A stretch of DNA of 40,652 bases from Methanoregula sp. PtaB.Bin085 (GCF_002067035.1 NZ_MVQB01000047.1:1-40652); one strand, 5' to 3'; shown: positions 1 through 8,584, counted from the first letter of the stretch. Numbers and translations: made by a program. Notes: a model not told the origin generated them from the sequence alone.

Positions 1-715
1 GAAGGACTCCGCAAAAAACTCAAATTTGTTACGGTCGTTTCGGCTCTTCGTTCTTTCAGCTGACCACGGGTTGGTTTTGTTGTTGACTATCCAAAGTTCA
101 TGGAGGAATATTTAGAGAAGTACTGAGATTAGGAATGACGAAAAAGGTAATCATCGAAATAATAAAACACAATTAAGCGACACTTCGTCGGAAAAATTTC
201 GCATTCTCAAAAGTTCATACGTATATTCAAAAAATATTTTTTATTAACACGTACTAACGTCGTGAGATTTCATACGTATATGACAAACCAGTGCACGTAA
301 AAGATGGGGAAATTCAGCCAGACAATACAAATGTGATACTCAGACAATGCACACGCCCCAGTGCTCAGAATCATATCAAAACATGCCTATCCTTGCCAGG
401 AACAACAAATGTATGCTGTGAGTAAGTTGGAAGCCATATATGACCGAAAAGAATGTATGTACAAAATTTTTGTTTATATATCCATATACGTACTTCGACG
501 TAAAATTTCATATTTATAAACAAGTTCATGTTTTATATGCACGTATTCATCTTTACACATTTTTGTTGCCGTGTGTTATGATTATACTAAAACATGATGT
601 ATGATCTCTTTGGTGTATTCTAGTATCGCTACAATACATTACTTTTGATTTTAAAAGACCATCTCATAATGGCAAAAAAGATGTGGAATAAGTAAGTCAA
701 AATTCCTTTAAGCGG
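1..715. other. AT-rich non-coding stretch in the element
   Basis: No convincing gene is seen. In forward frame 1, bases 64-126 read as a plausible protein C-terminus (ending EEYLEKY, stop at 124-126), but a TGA at 61-63 lies directly before it, so it may be a decayed gene end. A 13-base direct repeat, TTCATACGTATAT, occurs at 214-226 and 269-281 (55 bp apart). Each copy contains the palindrome ATACGTAT, and a related ATATACGTAC lies at about 484-493. These could be binding sites for an element-encoded regulator. The last 200 bases contain several T/A-rich promoter-like tracts before the gene at 716. Confidence 0.4.
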
Positions 716-1567
716 ATGTTTAAAAATAAATTTTTCAAAATTTTTAATCATAACGATTTTTCTGGTAAAAAGGTTATATTAAATTTAATGAGTCTATATC
801 CACAAGGATTTGATGTTCAGCAAATTTGTCTAAATGGTCATATGATTACAGATTCTTATCAGAATGATCCATCGTCACGCAAACAATTTTGTCCTCTCTG
901 TGGTGCAAAAAAAATAACTTCATGTCCAAAATGTAATTCAAAAATTAAAGGAAGAGAGTATTTCTTAGAAAAGGGAAATTATGGGGTTGATGTAACTTCA
1001 ATTGGAGCAATAGTTCCAACATTTTGTGAAAGTTGTGGAGATCCATTCCCATGGAGCGAGAAAATAAAAGAGGTAGAAACTGATTCAAGAAATATTCCAA
1101 TAATCTTACCTGCAATTCAAGATAGTTTAAAAAGATACAAACAACTCTATCCCCCTCCAGAAAAAACGGCTTTCATAATGATGCGATTTGGAGCAACTGC
1201 CCAACATAGGGAAATTCTCGACGTAATCACAACAGCATTGAAAAATAATAAAATAAGTGGGCTTCGAGCAGATTCCTTGATTTTTCATGAGGATTTGTAT
1301 TACAATATATTGACTTACCTACACGGTTGCGACTTTGGAGTCGCTGTTTTTGAAGTCATTGAAGATCCCGAATATAATCCCAATGTCGCATTTGAAGTTG
1401 GATTTTTAAAAGCACTTGGTAAACCGGTTTGTCTATTAAAAGAGAAATCACTAGAGAAGTTACCGACTGATCTTATTGGTAAAAATTATAACGAATTTGA
1501 TATCAACGACTGCGAAAAATCGATTCAAGATGAATTGAATTATTGGATAATTAGTAATGGATTCTGA
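716..1567 (+). CDS. DUF2321 zinc-finger protein with TIR/NDT-like nucleotide-binding domain
   Basis: A 283-aa protein with two parts. Residues about 34-115 contain three Cys pairs (C59/C62, C70/C73, C104/C107) and the pattern QICLNGH...FCPLCG...FCESCGDPFPW, which matches the DUF2321 zinc-binding family. Residues about 150-260 form a nucleotide-binding fold of the TIR-like/nucleoside deoxyribosyltransferase type: a strand AFIMMRFG, then CDFGVAVFEV, then NPNVAFEVGFLKALGKPV. Glu227 sits where these enzymes keep their catalytic Glu. Such domains often cleave NAD+ or nucleosides in prokaryotic immunity, so a defence role is possible but is inference only. Low GC matches the rest of the element. 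The ATG at 716 has no clear Shine-Dalgarno sequence. The gene stands alone and converges with the following minus-strand pair. Confidence 0.75.
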   Translation: MFKNKFFKIFNHNDFSGKKVILNLMSLYPQGFDVQQICLNGHMITDSYQNDPSSRKQFCPLCGAKKITSCPKCNSKIKGREYFLEKGNYGVDVTSIGAIVPTFCESCGDPFPWSEKIKEVETDSRNIPIILPAIQDSLKRYKQLYPPPEKTAFIMMRFGATAQHREILDVITTALKNNKISGLRADSLIFHEDLYYNILTYLHGCDFGVAVFEVIEDPEYNPNVAFEVGFLKALGKPVCLLKEKSLEKLPTDLIGKNYNEFDINDCEKSIQDELNYWIISNGF

Positions 1568-1608
1568 TGATTGAAGAACAATTATCTGAAAATATCTCTA
1601 ATGCTATT

Positions 1609-2784
1609 CTAACTGTAATTGGTTACATTAACATTTATCGATAAATTATCTGAGACTATTGGAGATACAAGAGCCACTCCTTTATATTTCGGGAATAGTG
1701 GGAGCGGTTCATAGCTTCCAATTAAGACATATTGTTTATCTGAATTTAATATCGTTGAAAATTGTCCATTTTGATCAGTCACTCCTTTAGAAACTAGGGG
1801 ATCATTACCGTATTTGACTGCAAAGACCTCGATAGTTACTCCCTTTATAGGTTTACCATCCCACACACTTCCTGGTGCTTCCGCATACGACGTTATTGTA
1901 ATATTACTCTGATTAAATCCATGTTGTCTCAGCAGAGATGTGTTTTCAGAAATAGGGTACATGTATGCAATTTTTTCACTGTCGTTTTTTGAAATGTAAC
2001 TGGCAAGATCATTAGAACGAACAGGTTTTTCTTGTGTAAGATATCCCAAATCAAAAACCCACCATTGGTCATCGATTTCAATTTCAGGCATCATATGATC
2101 AAGCCCTTCAAAGATAACCATACGAGTGGGAAATTTTGTCGTGTCATTTAATAAGAATGCAATAGATTGGGTGAATTCTCCGCAATTGCCTTTTTGTTGA
2201 ACAATAATCATTTTTTGATAACCGTCGAGGGAGTTCATATAGAACTCATATAAAGGAAGAGAGAAGGGTAGACATCCGGCATTTCTATTGGGTATATAAG
2301 ATCCAACCTTACCATATGTCTTAATTAAAAGTTGATAATATTGTTTTGTTAAAGACCAAGATGCCGTTAGCTTATCATTAGAATGAGTTTCTAGTAGATT
2401 GGTGTATGTTTTCGAATAATAGTCTTGAGTTTTTGCGTATTCAAAATGTAATCCAGATATAAGTGAAATTTGGAAAACTAACCAAATCACTAAGAAAAGA
2501 ATAAACACTTTAATGATCGCCGTCGGTTTATTTTCATTCTTGGAGATGTAGTTGAATCCAACGTATGCCCAGATACATATTATCAATGTGAAAATTGCTG
2601 TAATAATCTGAAAAATTAATGAGATCTCGAAAAATGGGATTGCTACTGCTATCATGTTCGAAAAAAGATATGCAAATAAGAACAAACCAATAACGGGTAA
2701 AAATCGGAACCATTTTTTTTTGTTCTTCTCATCCATCGACAACATTTTTTCTTGTGAAACAATATAGTTAACCGATTTTAACAT
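1609..2784 (-). CDS. membrane-anchored transglutaminase-like protein
   Basis: About 391 aa. Three hydrophobic segments lie near the N-terminus (roughly residues 27-48, 53-75, 90-110), followed by an extracytoplasmic region. That region carries a transglutaminase-like papain fold: Cys in KGNCGEFTQS, then GLDHMMPEIEIDDQWWVFD, supplying the Cys, His and Asp of the triad. The C-terminal ~90 residues (from KPIKGVTIEVFA through VTDQNGQFS) look like a carboxypeptidase-regulatory/Ig-like beta-sandwich. Family knowledge suggests a peptidase or crosslinking activity on surface proteins; the substrate is unknown. The first ATG overlaps the end of the integrase gene by 17 bases. Internal ATGs at residues 14 and 17 are equally good starts, because no well-spaced ribosome site decides between them. 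AT-rich like the rest of the element. Confidence 0.7.
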   Translation of the reverse strand: MLKSVNYIVSQEKMLSMDEKNKKKWFRFLPVIGLFLFAYLFSNMIAVAIPFFEISLIFQIITAIFTLIICIWAYVGFNYISKNENKPTAIIKVFILFLVIWLVFQISLISGLHFEYAKTQDYYSKTYTNLLETHSNDKLTASWSLTKQYYQLLIKTYGKVGSYIPNRNAGCLPFSLPLYEFYMNSLDGYQKMIIVQQKGNCGEFTQSIAFLLNDTTKFPTRMVIFEGLDHMMPEIEIDDQWWVFDLGYLTQEKPVRSNDLASYISKNDSEKIAYMYPISENTSLLRQHGFNQSNITITSYAEAPGSVWDGKPIKGVTIEVFAVKYGNDPLVSKGVTDQNGQFSTILNSDKQYVLIGSYEPLPLFPKYKGVALVSPIVSDNLSINVNVTNYS

Positions 2785-3694
2785 CCCTCCAATGTTCTAT
2801 GTATCTTTTATACACATTTTCCGGAAGGAATTGTTTGTAACTTGTCCAACTGATGGAGCATGTTCCATGTGACATAATAAAATTCTTGTTAGCGTCTATA
2901 AATCCTAACTCGTCACTCTTTTGCTCGAAAAATTTTCTTAAATCTCTTTGCTGAAGATTTCCTGCTGTGTGTTTCATGGTTATTGGATGATGCTTGAACC
3001 ATCTCTGTAAGCCGAGATAATCAAAGACCAAATCGGTATCTGTTTTTCCATCGATTTCCTTCTCAATCAGTGGAATTATCACAGGATGCAACGGCACATA
3101 ATGAGCCATTCGGATCTTATCTTGTTCTGCATTCACTGTTAGAACAGGTGGGTTTTGCTCTAATGCCATCTTGAATTGATTAACTGTTAAGCGCGACGCT
3201 GTTATGGTTCTTTGACCTGAATACGAAAGGAAAAGGATCAAAGACCGATAGTTTAGTTTCTTGGCATCGGATAACACTGAATCATTTTCTATCTCGCCTA
3301 ATGCCTTTTGAATATCTTCCTGAACGATGATACGGGAGGTTAGCAATTTGATTGGATGTCTGTTTTTTGGCTTTTCAAATATTGAATGATAAGATAGAAT
3401 CTTTGAATCCATCTTGAGTTTATAGAGGTAATTAAAGAAAGCGCGCGTGTAATTGAAACACTTTTCCAATGCCGAAATACTCTTACATTTGGATGTGAAG
3501 TATTCTGATAAATTCTCAAGGGTTTGTGTATTGATTACTCCATTAAGAGTTGACCATACCTCCGAACCTACTTTTTTGATGATGTTTACACTATTCCTTG
3601 TGATTCCCCTAGAGCGATACCTAACAAAACTGTTTAATTCCTCACGGGTAAAATAAACAGAATTTGGGTCTTGATTGTCAAGCCTGTCACGCAA
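2768..3694 (-). CDS. tyrosine recombinase/integrase of the element
   Basis: A 308-aa archaeal-type tyrosine recombinase. Visible catalytic positions are Arg162 in SYSGQRTITASRL, a candidate Lys193, the RDLR motif around Arg253 (its first position is Arg where His is usual), His276 in MSHGTCSISW, and a Tyr nucleophile at 295 or 298 in NVYKRYIEHW. The N-terminal third resembles a SAM-like core-binding domain. The called start is a TTG at 3694. The frame stays open upstream through the tRNA fragment to a stop near 3742, without an ATG, so the true N-terminus may be encoded by the attachment site itself, as in SSV-type integrases where att lies inside int. It should catalyse integration and excision at tRNA-Asp. 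Confidence 0.82.
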   Translation of the reverse strand: MRDRLDNQDPNSVYFTREELNSFVRYRSRGITRNSVNIIKKVGSEVWSTLNGVINTQTLENLSEYFTSKCKSISALEKCFNYTRAFFNYLYKLKMDSKILSYHSIFEKPKNRHPIKLLTSRIIVQEDIQKALGEIENDSVLSDAKKLNYRSLILFLSYSGQRTITASRLTVNQFKMALEQNPPVLTVNAEQDKIRMAHYVPLHPVIIPLIEKEIDGKTDTDLVFDYLGLQRWFKHHPITMKHTAGNLQQRDLRKFFEQKSDELGFIDANKNFIMSHGTCSISWTSYKQFLPENVYKRYIEHWRDVKIG

Positions 3695-3724
3695 TCGACT
3701 CGGATTCGAATTCCGACCTGGGCG
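3682..3724 (+). other. 3' fragment of tRNA-Asp(GUC), attachment site
   Basis: The sequence reads as the 3' half of an archaeal tRNA-Asp. It has the anticodon loop CTGTCAC (3684-3690, anticodon GTC), the 3' strand of the anticodon stem GCAAT, and a 4-base variable loop CGAC. The T arm follows as TCGGA-TTCGAAT-TCCGA (3700-3716), then the acceptor strand CCTGGGC and discriminator G (3724). The bases 5' of the anticodon loop (CAAGC) cannot pair with GCAAT beyond two positions, so the tRNA is not complete here. This is the host-derived 3' end displaced by integration; the functional tRNA should lie at the left end of the element. T-runs follow at 3733-3748. Confidence 0.85.
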
Positions 3725-3828
3725 TAAAAGCGTTTTTCTGATTCATTTTTCCAAATCCTCTGTTGTCGTCGACAACGTGCGCTGTCCTTTGCATGACCTT
3801 GTCTCCAGATCGTGGTGCTGCGAAAACG

Positions 3829-4170
3829 TTACCGGATACCGGACAGGAATATCAGCACAAAGAGAATGACACAGCCGAATGCTGCAACGAGCCTCAGTCT
3901 CTCGTGATACGAGGCGAAGAATCCTGCGAGCCCACCCGTGAGAATAAGACCGGAATAGTATACTGCTGCATCCTTCAGCCAATCCCGGGACGCAGCGAAT
4001 GAACCGGTATTGACAATTACGAGAATTACCAGGAGGAGCGGTGGCAGTATTCCGGTGACGATCGCCGTGATCCTGTTCTTCGTGAACCAGCCCGCGGCAG
4101 CAGCAGATACGGGAAATATGGCGACGAGTAATAAATGTCCAAGACTGGTCAGGAATTGCATGGGTTCCAT
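3829..4170 (-). CDS. small membrane protein, four TM segments
   Basis: A 113-aa hydrophobic protein with about four predicted membrane helices: residues ~5-25, ~30-52, ~66-85 and ~90-112. No family is recognised. The ATG at 4170 is preferred over an upstream in-frame start at 4218 because GGGAGAG lies seven bases before it. It is the first host gene right of the integration site and stands alone, reading toward the tRNA fragment. A short hairpin (GTTGTC/GACAAC, 3762-3776) lies downstream. No function is proposed. Confidence 0.6.
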   Translation of the reverse strand: MEPMQFLTSLGHLLLVAIFPVSAAAAGWFTKNRITAIVTGILPPLLLVILVIVNTGSFAASRDWLKDAAVYYSGLILTGGLAGFFASYHERLRLVAAFGCVILFVLIFLSGIR

Positions 4171-4285
4171 GTTCAATCTCTCCCGTACAGCAGTTTGGTC
4201 AGCGTCAGGGGGTACCATCCTGTTTTATGAAGGGCACTCTCCCGGTTTCCGGGTTTTCATAGGATCCGAAAAAGGATGACATTCG

Positions 4286-4969
4286 TTATGCCAGTTTCCA
4301 CGCCGACGTATGCTCGGGATCGAGCACAACCACCATGGCTGCCTTCGACAGGTCGATCGTTGCCGGAACCTCATAGATGAGGAACCCGTCGGCTGCATTG
4401 CTCTGGCCCGGCTGGAGGGACCCGGCAACACCGCCACGCCCGATCTGGTAGTCGTACTGGCCGACCCTGACGCTACTCACCGTCACATCCGATCCTCCAA
4501 CGGAACCGTACGGGTAGGTCTTTCCGTCATAGTGGAGGATGAACTGGCCGGGTGAAGGTACAACGATATTCTCTTTTCCGGTATTTTCGAGCCGGACATA
4601 CACGAAAACGAAGGTATTTCCTTCGCTGGCTTTCCGGGTATTGTAGCCATGCTGGGTGGCAAAGAGGGATTCGCCGGCCTCCTGCTGTGCCCGGGGACTG
4701 TTGTAGGTGGGTGAAGACCACTGGTAGCTCGAGCGGAGTTCTGCCTTGTACACGGTTGCCGTGCCGTTCCGGCCGGCAATGCCGAAGGGAACCTGTTCGT
4801 TCAGGGAAAGGGCGCCCGGATACAGCGTCGGTTCCGGGACAGGAGTGGTGGTCGTGGTGATGATGAGCGGCGCAGGTGTTGTCGGCCGGGGTTCCGGAGT
4901 GGTGCAGCCGCTGACGATGACAAGGAATGCAGCGATACAAAAAAGACTGACGGCAAATACTGGTTTCAT
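4286..4969 (-). CDS. DUF4352-like secreted lipoprotein
   Basis: 227 aa with a lipoprotein signal (hydrophobic run to VSGC, Cys about residue 22), then a Thr/Pro-rich linker to about residue 50. The soluble domain has the pattern GNTFVFVYVRLENTGKEN ... GQSNAADGFLIYEVP ... AWKLA. This is typical of DUF4352-type extracellular beta-sandwich domains. It is a paralogue of the genes at 20365 and 21364, which share the N-x-G, SNAxDG and terminal W-x-L signatures. It is probably an envelope-exposed protein; its ligand is unknown. AT-rich TATA-like sequences lie at 4983-5006 and suggest a very short leader. Confidence 0.7.
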   Translation of the reverse strand: MKPVFAVSLFCIAAFLVIVSGCTTPEPRPTTPAPLIITTTTTPVPEPTLYPGALSLNEQVPFGIAGRNGTATVYKAELRSSYQWSSPTYNSPRAQQEAGESLFATQHGYNTRKASEGNTFVFVYVRLENTGKENIVVPSPGQFILHYDGKTYPYGSVGGSDVTVSSVRVGQYDYQIGRGGVAGSLQPGQSNAADGFLIYEVPATIDLSKAAMVVVLDPEHTSAWKLA

Positions 4970-5041
4970 ACTCTGCCGGTGGATTTATAAGGGTAAAATT
5001 ATTTTGGATCAGTTCCCGAAAAAACCGGACCTTTGCTTCTT

Positions 5042-6469
5042 TTACGGCACCTGGATACCGTAAATGCCGCCGCCTATCCACCACGTATCGTCAACTGGTT
5101 TCATGTACACGAGTTTCGGTACTGCCATGGAACTGTTTGCCGAGGTGTCCGGGAACATCACATGGGTGAACCCCGTCCCGCTCCGGACAGCGTTGATACT
5201 GACCTGCGTTATCTTTGCCCCGTTGGGATCGGTTTCGTTGAAGTAGTTCTTCCCGATCCCTTCCTTCCAGTACGGGTCTGCTAGGATTGTTCCGCTGAAG
5301 TCCTCTGCCCAGACAAAGAGGTCGCCATTGACAAACGATCCTTCCGGGTTGTTGATCTCGGCAAGCGTCTTCTCCTTCCCGTTGGTGTGTGCATAGGTGA
5401 CCGCACGGTTCACCAGGTCGTAGAGTTCCGTGCGGGTATGGTTCCGGACAACAATCCCCGTGAGGTTGCCGTCGCGGAGCTGCTCGTACTCCGGCATGAT
5501 GATCCCCGAGAAGATCCAGTACGTATCGTCCACGGGTTCTGCATAATCGATCCTGGGTGCATAGTATGTCTTCCCGTCTTTTGTCACTGCTGCAACCGTG
5601 TAGGAGAATCCCCCGCCGTTCCGTACCAGGTCGCGCATCTCCCGGATCGTACGTACGCCGTCAGGATCATGGTAATTGATCAGGTTGATGTGCTCGTTTG
5701 CCGTCTGCGGGCTGATGCCGTTTGCAAGGACCGTGCCATTGTAGTCGGCGGCGATCATGCTCAGTTCCCCGTCAATAAACTGCCCTTCCGGATCGTTGAA
5801 GGCCGGCAGGGCTTTTTCCCTGCCGTTTGCCCGGGCATACGCGACACCGTTCTTCACAAACGAGGTCAGGTCGCTGATCGTGTACTTCCGGGTTGCCGGC
5901 CCAATGACGGTCGAGGGATAGACCATGCCGGAGCCGGCGTATCCGCCGGCACCGATGTAATACGTTCCGTCGGCATCGGCAACAACCGAGAGCTTGGGCT
6001 CAATGACGTTGTTGTTGTTTGGGTTCGGGTAATCGTAGCTGACAAACCCGATCCCGTATCCCGCGGTCTCCTGCAGGTTGCGCACAAGGGTGATGCCATA
6101 CCGGTCGGTCATGTTCCCGATATTCGTCCCGACGATCCCGTGCTCGAAGGGTTCGGCAAGAGCGGTTCCGGTGTAGTCTTCGGCGAAAATATAAACACCA
6201 TCCTTCACGAACCCGCCTTCCGGGTTGTTGAAGGCGGCGACAGCCTTTTCCCTCCCGTTTGCACGGGCATGGGCAACTGCGTTCTTCACCAGTACTGTCA
6301 GGTCAGCAGGTGAGATCTTCCCGGCAGGTGCCGCAGGGGTGACCGGTGCTCCCGTCGTGACAACAGGCAGGGCGGCAGAACCATCCTTCTGTACTGGCCG
6401 GCTGCATCCGGCGGCGAGGAGAAGGCAGGCAGCAATCAGCAAAAGAGAGTATACATCCCTCGTTCTCAT
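5042..6469 (-). CDS. lipoprotein with three tandem Cache-type modules
   Basis: About 475 aa. A signal peptide ends in a lipobox (LLAAGC), followed by three copies of a ~130-residue module. Each module starts with a helix containing YAxANGKEK (or AHANGREK), then GxFVxGxLxxxAEDxxGTxLA, and ends near VDDTYWI or VDDTWWIGGGIY. This is the single-Cache (sCache_2-like) ligand-binding fold normally found in chemoreceptors and sensor kinases. Here it has no transmembrane signalling domain, so it may be a stand-alone extracellular binding protein. The start at 6469 (MRTRDVY...) is chosen over 6496 because the signal peptide begins there. It is transcribed divergently from the single-module gene at 6620. 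Confidence 0.75.
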   Translation of the reverse strand: MRTRDVYSLLLIAACLLLAAGCSRPVQKDGSAALPVVTTGAPVTPAAPAGKISPADLTVLVKNAVAHARANGREKAVAAFNNPEGGFVKDGVYIFAEDYTGTALAEPFEHGIVGTNIGNMTDRYGITLVRNLQETAGYGIGFVSYDYPNPNNNNVIEPKLSVVADADGTYYIGAGGYAGSGMVYPSTVIGPATRKYTISDLTSFVKNGVAYARANGREKALPAFNDPEGQFIDGELSMIAADYNGTVLANGISPQTANEHINLINYHDPDGVRTIREMRDLVRNGGGFSYTVAAVTKDGKTYYAPRIDYAEPVDDTYWIFSGIIMPEYEQLRDGNLTGIVVRNHTRTELYDLVNRAVTYAHTNGKEKTLAEINNPEGSFVNGDLFVWAEDFSGTILADPYWKEGIGKNYFNETDPNGAKITQVSINAVRSGTGFTHVMFPDTSANSSMAVPKLVYMKPVDDTWWIGGGIYGIQVP

Positions 6470-6619
6470 GGACGGATCATCTCGGCCCAATCGCATAAAA
6501 ACGTGCCGGATTTCTCCTGAACCTGCCCCGGTACCCTGATGATATCCGTCCGTCAGTGTCGGAAGGTTCTCCCCGGACTACTGAAGGATTTATCGTCTAT
6601 CCGTCGCAATCATTGTGCC

Positions 6620-7213
6620 ATGATACCGAATCTCTGCATGTATGGCTGGGCAGGGTTCCTCATCCTTGCTGTTGTCATCGGTTCCGGATGCACCCAGTCC
6701 GCCCCAGGATCGGCAACAACGACTGTTCCGGTCATGACAGTGGCAGCACCTGAAACGGCTGTGACGGCGATACCAACGCCTTCCCCGCAGACTGCAACGA
6801 AAGAAGAGATGGTTGCGTTTGTGAAGGAAGCCGTTGCGTATGCAAAAGCGAACGGGAAGGAGAAAGCCCTTTCAGAATTTTCCGACAGGAACGGGTCGTT
6901 CTTCCGCGGGGTGCTGTATATTTATGCATATGATTATAATGGCACAACCATCGCCCATCCGGTGAACCCGGAGAAGATCGGGGTCAACCGCCTGCAGGAG
7001 CCGGATGCGGACGGCACCTGGTTCATCACGAATCTGCGGGAGGCGGCCTATAACGGCACGGGTTTTGCAACCTATACCTACGTCAATCCCGTCCACAACA
7101 ATACGGTCGAGAGGAAACTCGGGTACGTGGAGAAGGTGGATGACACCTGGTGGCTCGGTTCCGGCATCTACTACGGGCCTGCGCACACCCCGTCAGTTGT
7201 CCCAACGCTCTGA
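6620..7213 (+). CDS. single-Cache lipoprotein
   Basis: 197 aa from the ATG at 6620, with a signal peptide and lipobox (VIGSGC), a Thr/Pro linker, and one Cache-type module. The module runs from VKEAVAYAKANGKEKAL through VLYIYAYDYNGTTIAHP to VDDTWWLGSGIYYGP. It closely resembles the modules of the divergent triple-Cache gene at 5042-6469, so the two probably arose by duplication. An upstream in-frame start at 6539 would place a long hydrophilic stretch before the signal peptide and is rejected. No clear Shine-Dalgarno sequence is seen; a leaderless transcript is possible. The likely role is binding of a small ligand outside the membrane. Confidence 0.72.
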   Translation: MIPNLCMYGWAGFLILAVVIGSGCTQSAPGSATTTVPVMTVAAPETAVTAIPTPSPQTATKEEMVAFVKEAVAYAKANGKEKALSEFSDRNGSFFRGVLYIYAYDYNGTTIAHPVNPEKIGVNRLQEPDADGTWFITNLREAAYNGTGFATYTYVNPVHNNTVERKLGYVEKVDDTWWLGSGIYYGPAHTPSVVPTL

Positions 7214-7251
7214 AATCCGGAAATACTCCCCCTTTTCGGACAGGCTGCCGG

Positions 7252-7722
7252 TTATTCCACCCGGTATCCCTTTCGTTTCAGGAATGCCGCGATCCATGCT
7301 TCGGCCTCCCCGTCATCTTTCGGCCGTTCTTTCACCACCTGCTCCCAGACGGCCCGGAGGGCCGGGTCATCGGAATGGAGATCGAGCGTCCCGCGTACGG
7401 TCCCCCGGAGGCAACCTTCCGTATCCAGGATCCGCATCACCACGCAGCGGTAGAACTTGCACTGCGGCGGGCTGTCGCGGTGGATCGTGCAGCGGAGGAG
7501 GTTTCCGTCAGGGCGGAGGAAACGGCAGGCATGCGGATGCTGCCCCGGGAACGAATCGTCGAGGAAGATCGCCCGCTTGTCCTCATCGACCTGCGCCCGG
7601 AACGGGGTCCCGGTGGAGACCGATTCGCAGTCGAACGAGAACGGGCCGGTCTGGCGCTCGATCACGATATAATCGCCAAGGAACATGCAGCACGAACCAC
7701 ACTGCCGGCAGGTAAACGTCAT
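7252..7722 (-). CDS. YkgJ-family cysteine cluster protein
   Basis: 156 aa. The N-terminal CRQCGSCC, then HACRFL, CTIHRDSPPQCKFYRC, form the Cys constellation of the YkgJ/zinc- or iron-chelating family (PF03692-type). Members bind a metal or an Fe-S cluster and are widespread in methanogens; the reaction is unknown. Length is normal for the family. The ATG at 7722 follows a possible GTG at 7728, and no strong ribosome site separates them. It is a solitary gene between secreted-protein genes. Confidence 0.75.
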   Translation of the reverse strand: MTFTCRQCGSCCMFLGDYIVIERQTGPFSFDCESVSTGTPFRAQVDEDKRAIFLDDSFPGQHPHACRFLRPDGNLLRCTIHRDSPPQCKFYRCVVMRILDTEGCLRGTVRGTLDLHSDDPALRAVWEQVVKERPKDDGEAEAWIAAFLKRKGYRVE

Positions 7723-7775
7723 GACCACCGGGTACTATGTGCGCCGGATGACTAAAATGAAGAGGGAACCGGTTT

Positions 7776-8408
7776 TCACGCGATAAGGGCCTCTGCCCGC
7801 AGCACCAGTCGTTTCAGGGTCTCGTAATCGGTATTGGTCCCGGACATGGTGATCTTCTCGAATACGTTCTTTTTCGTGAAGATGACGGTATACGTCACCG
7901 GATGTTCGGTATCGAACGGGCTGGTTTCCCGGAACGCGATACTCCGATCCCCGACCTGCGGGAACGGGATCTCGTACCGCGATCCCGGGGTCAGTTTTTG
8001 TTCTTTAAGATCCTCCTTTGCGAGCAGGTATATCCCGTTGATATCTTCGGACCGGAAGATGCTGACCGACTGCCGGATTCTCGTAATCTCGTTATTGTTG
8101 GCATTCCTGCGGTAATAAGAGACATAGTATCCCTGCCGCCAGCCGAGCTCGCGTGCGATCTGAGAAACATCATGGAGCGCCATAACCGTCCGATCCTGAA
8201 GGACATAATCGGAAGGAAGGTCGGATGGCTGGAGCGCCATGTCGGATGACTGTTCCGGTGGTACCCACGTTGGCTGCACGGTCGTGATCACGGTTGTTGG
8301 GACCGGCGTCGCGGCCGGCGTCTGTGGTTCGCCGGACAGGGTATCCAGGCAGCCAGCGGAACAGAGAAGGAATGTCACGACGAGGAATACAGTCCACGGG
8401 TGTTCCAT
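7776..8408 (-). CDS. hypothetical lipoprotein
   Basis: About 210 aa. A signal peptide ends in a lipobox (LLCSAGC), followed by a Pro/Thr/Val-rich linker to about residue 55 and a globular domain. The domain includes LQPSDLPSDYVLQDR, which resembles a short motif seen in other methanogen lipoproteins, and a mixed alpha/beta region ending LKRLVLRAEALI. No catalytic motif is visible and no function is assigned. The ATG at 8408 is preferred (GGTG about 5 bases upstream) over the one at 8420. It is divergent from the gene at 8585. Confidence 0.65.
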   Translation of the reverse strand: MEHPWTVFLVVTFLLCSAGCLDTLSGEPQTPAATPVPTTVITTVQPTWVPPEQSSDMALQPSDLPSDYVLQDRTVMALHDVSQIARELGWRQGYYVSYYRRNANNNEITRIRQSVSIFRSEDINGIYLLAKEDLKEQKLTPGSRYEIPFPQVGDRSIAFRETSPFDTEHPVTYTVIFTKKNVFEKITMSGTNTDYETLKRLVLRAEALIA

Positions 8409-8584
8409 ACCGTACACCATTGCACAGGGTGTTTAAATTGTTACCGGTACCTCCCGGTTCGTATCATGCGGCCTGCCTGTCATCCGGTCCAAAAAAATGA
8501 AATCCGCCTCACCGGAAATCTGATAAATATCTTTTTCATAATCAAGGACAAACCACTACCGGAGAGCAGGCAGGACGTTGTATC

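Larger units (their letters stand above)
1..3724. mobile_element. right end of an integrated element at tRNA-Asp
   Basis: This segment is visibly AT-rich compared with the GC-rich sequence right of 3725. It contains a tyrosine integrase whose 5' end abuts a 3' fragment of a tRNA-Asp gene. That is the expected structure of one junction of an archaeal element integrated into a tRNA 3' end. The other cargo is a DUF2321/TIR-like protein and a membrane transglutaminase-like protein. The intact tRNA-Asp and the left junction are not in the window, so the element continues to the left. No capsid, replication or conjugation gene is visible, so virus, plasmid or defence island cannot be distinguished. 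Confidence 0.7.

Noticed and set aside
1-126. Possible C-terminus of a protein entering from the left
   Set aside because: A TGA at 61-63 breaks the frame and the remaining 20 codons are too few to judge.
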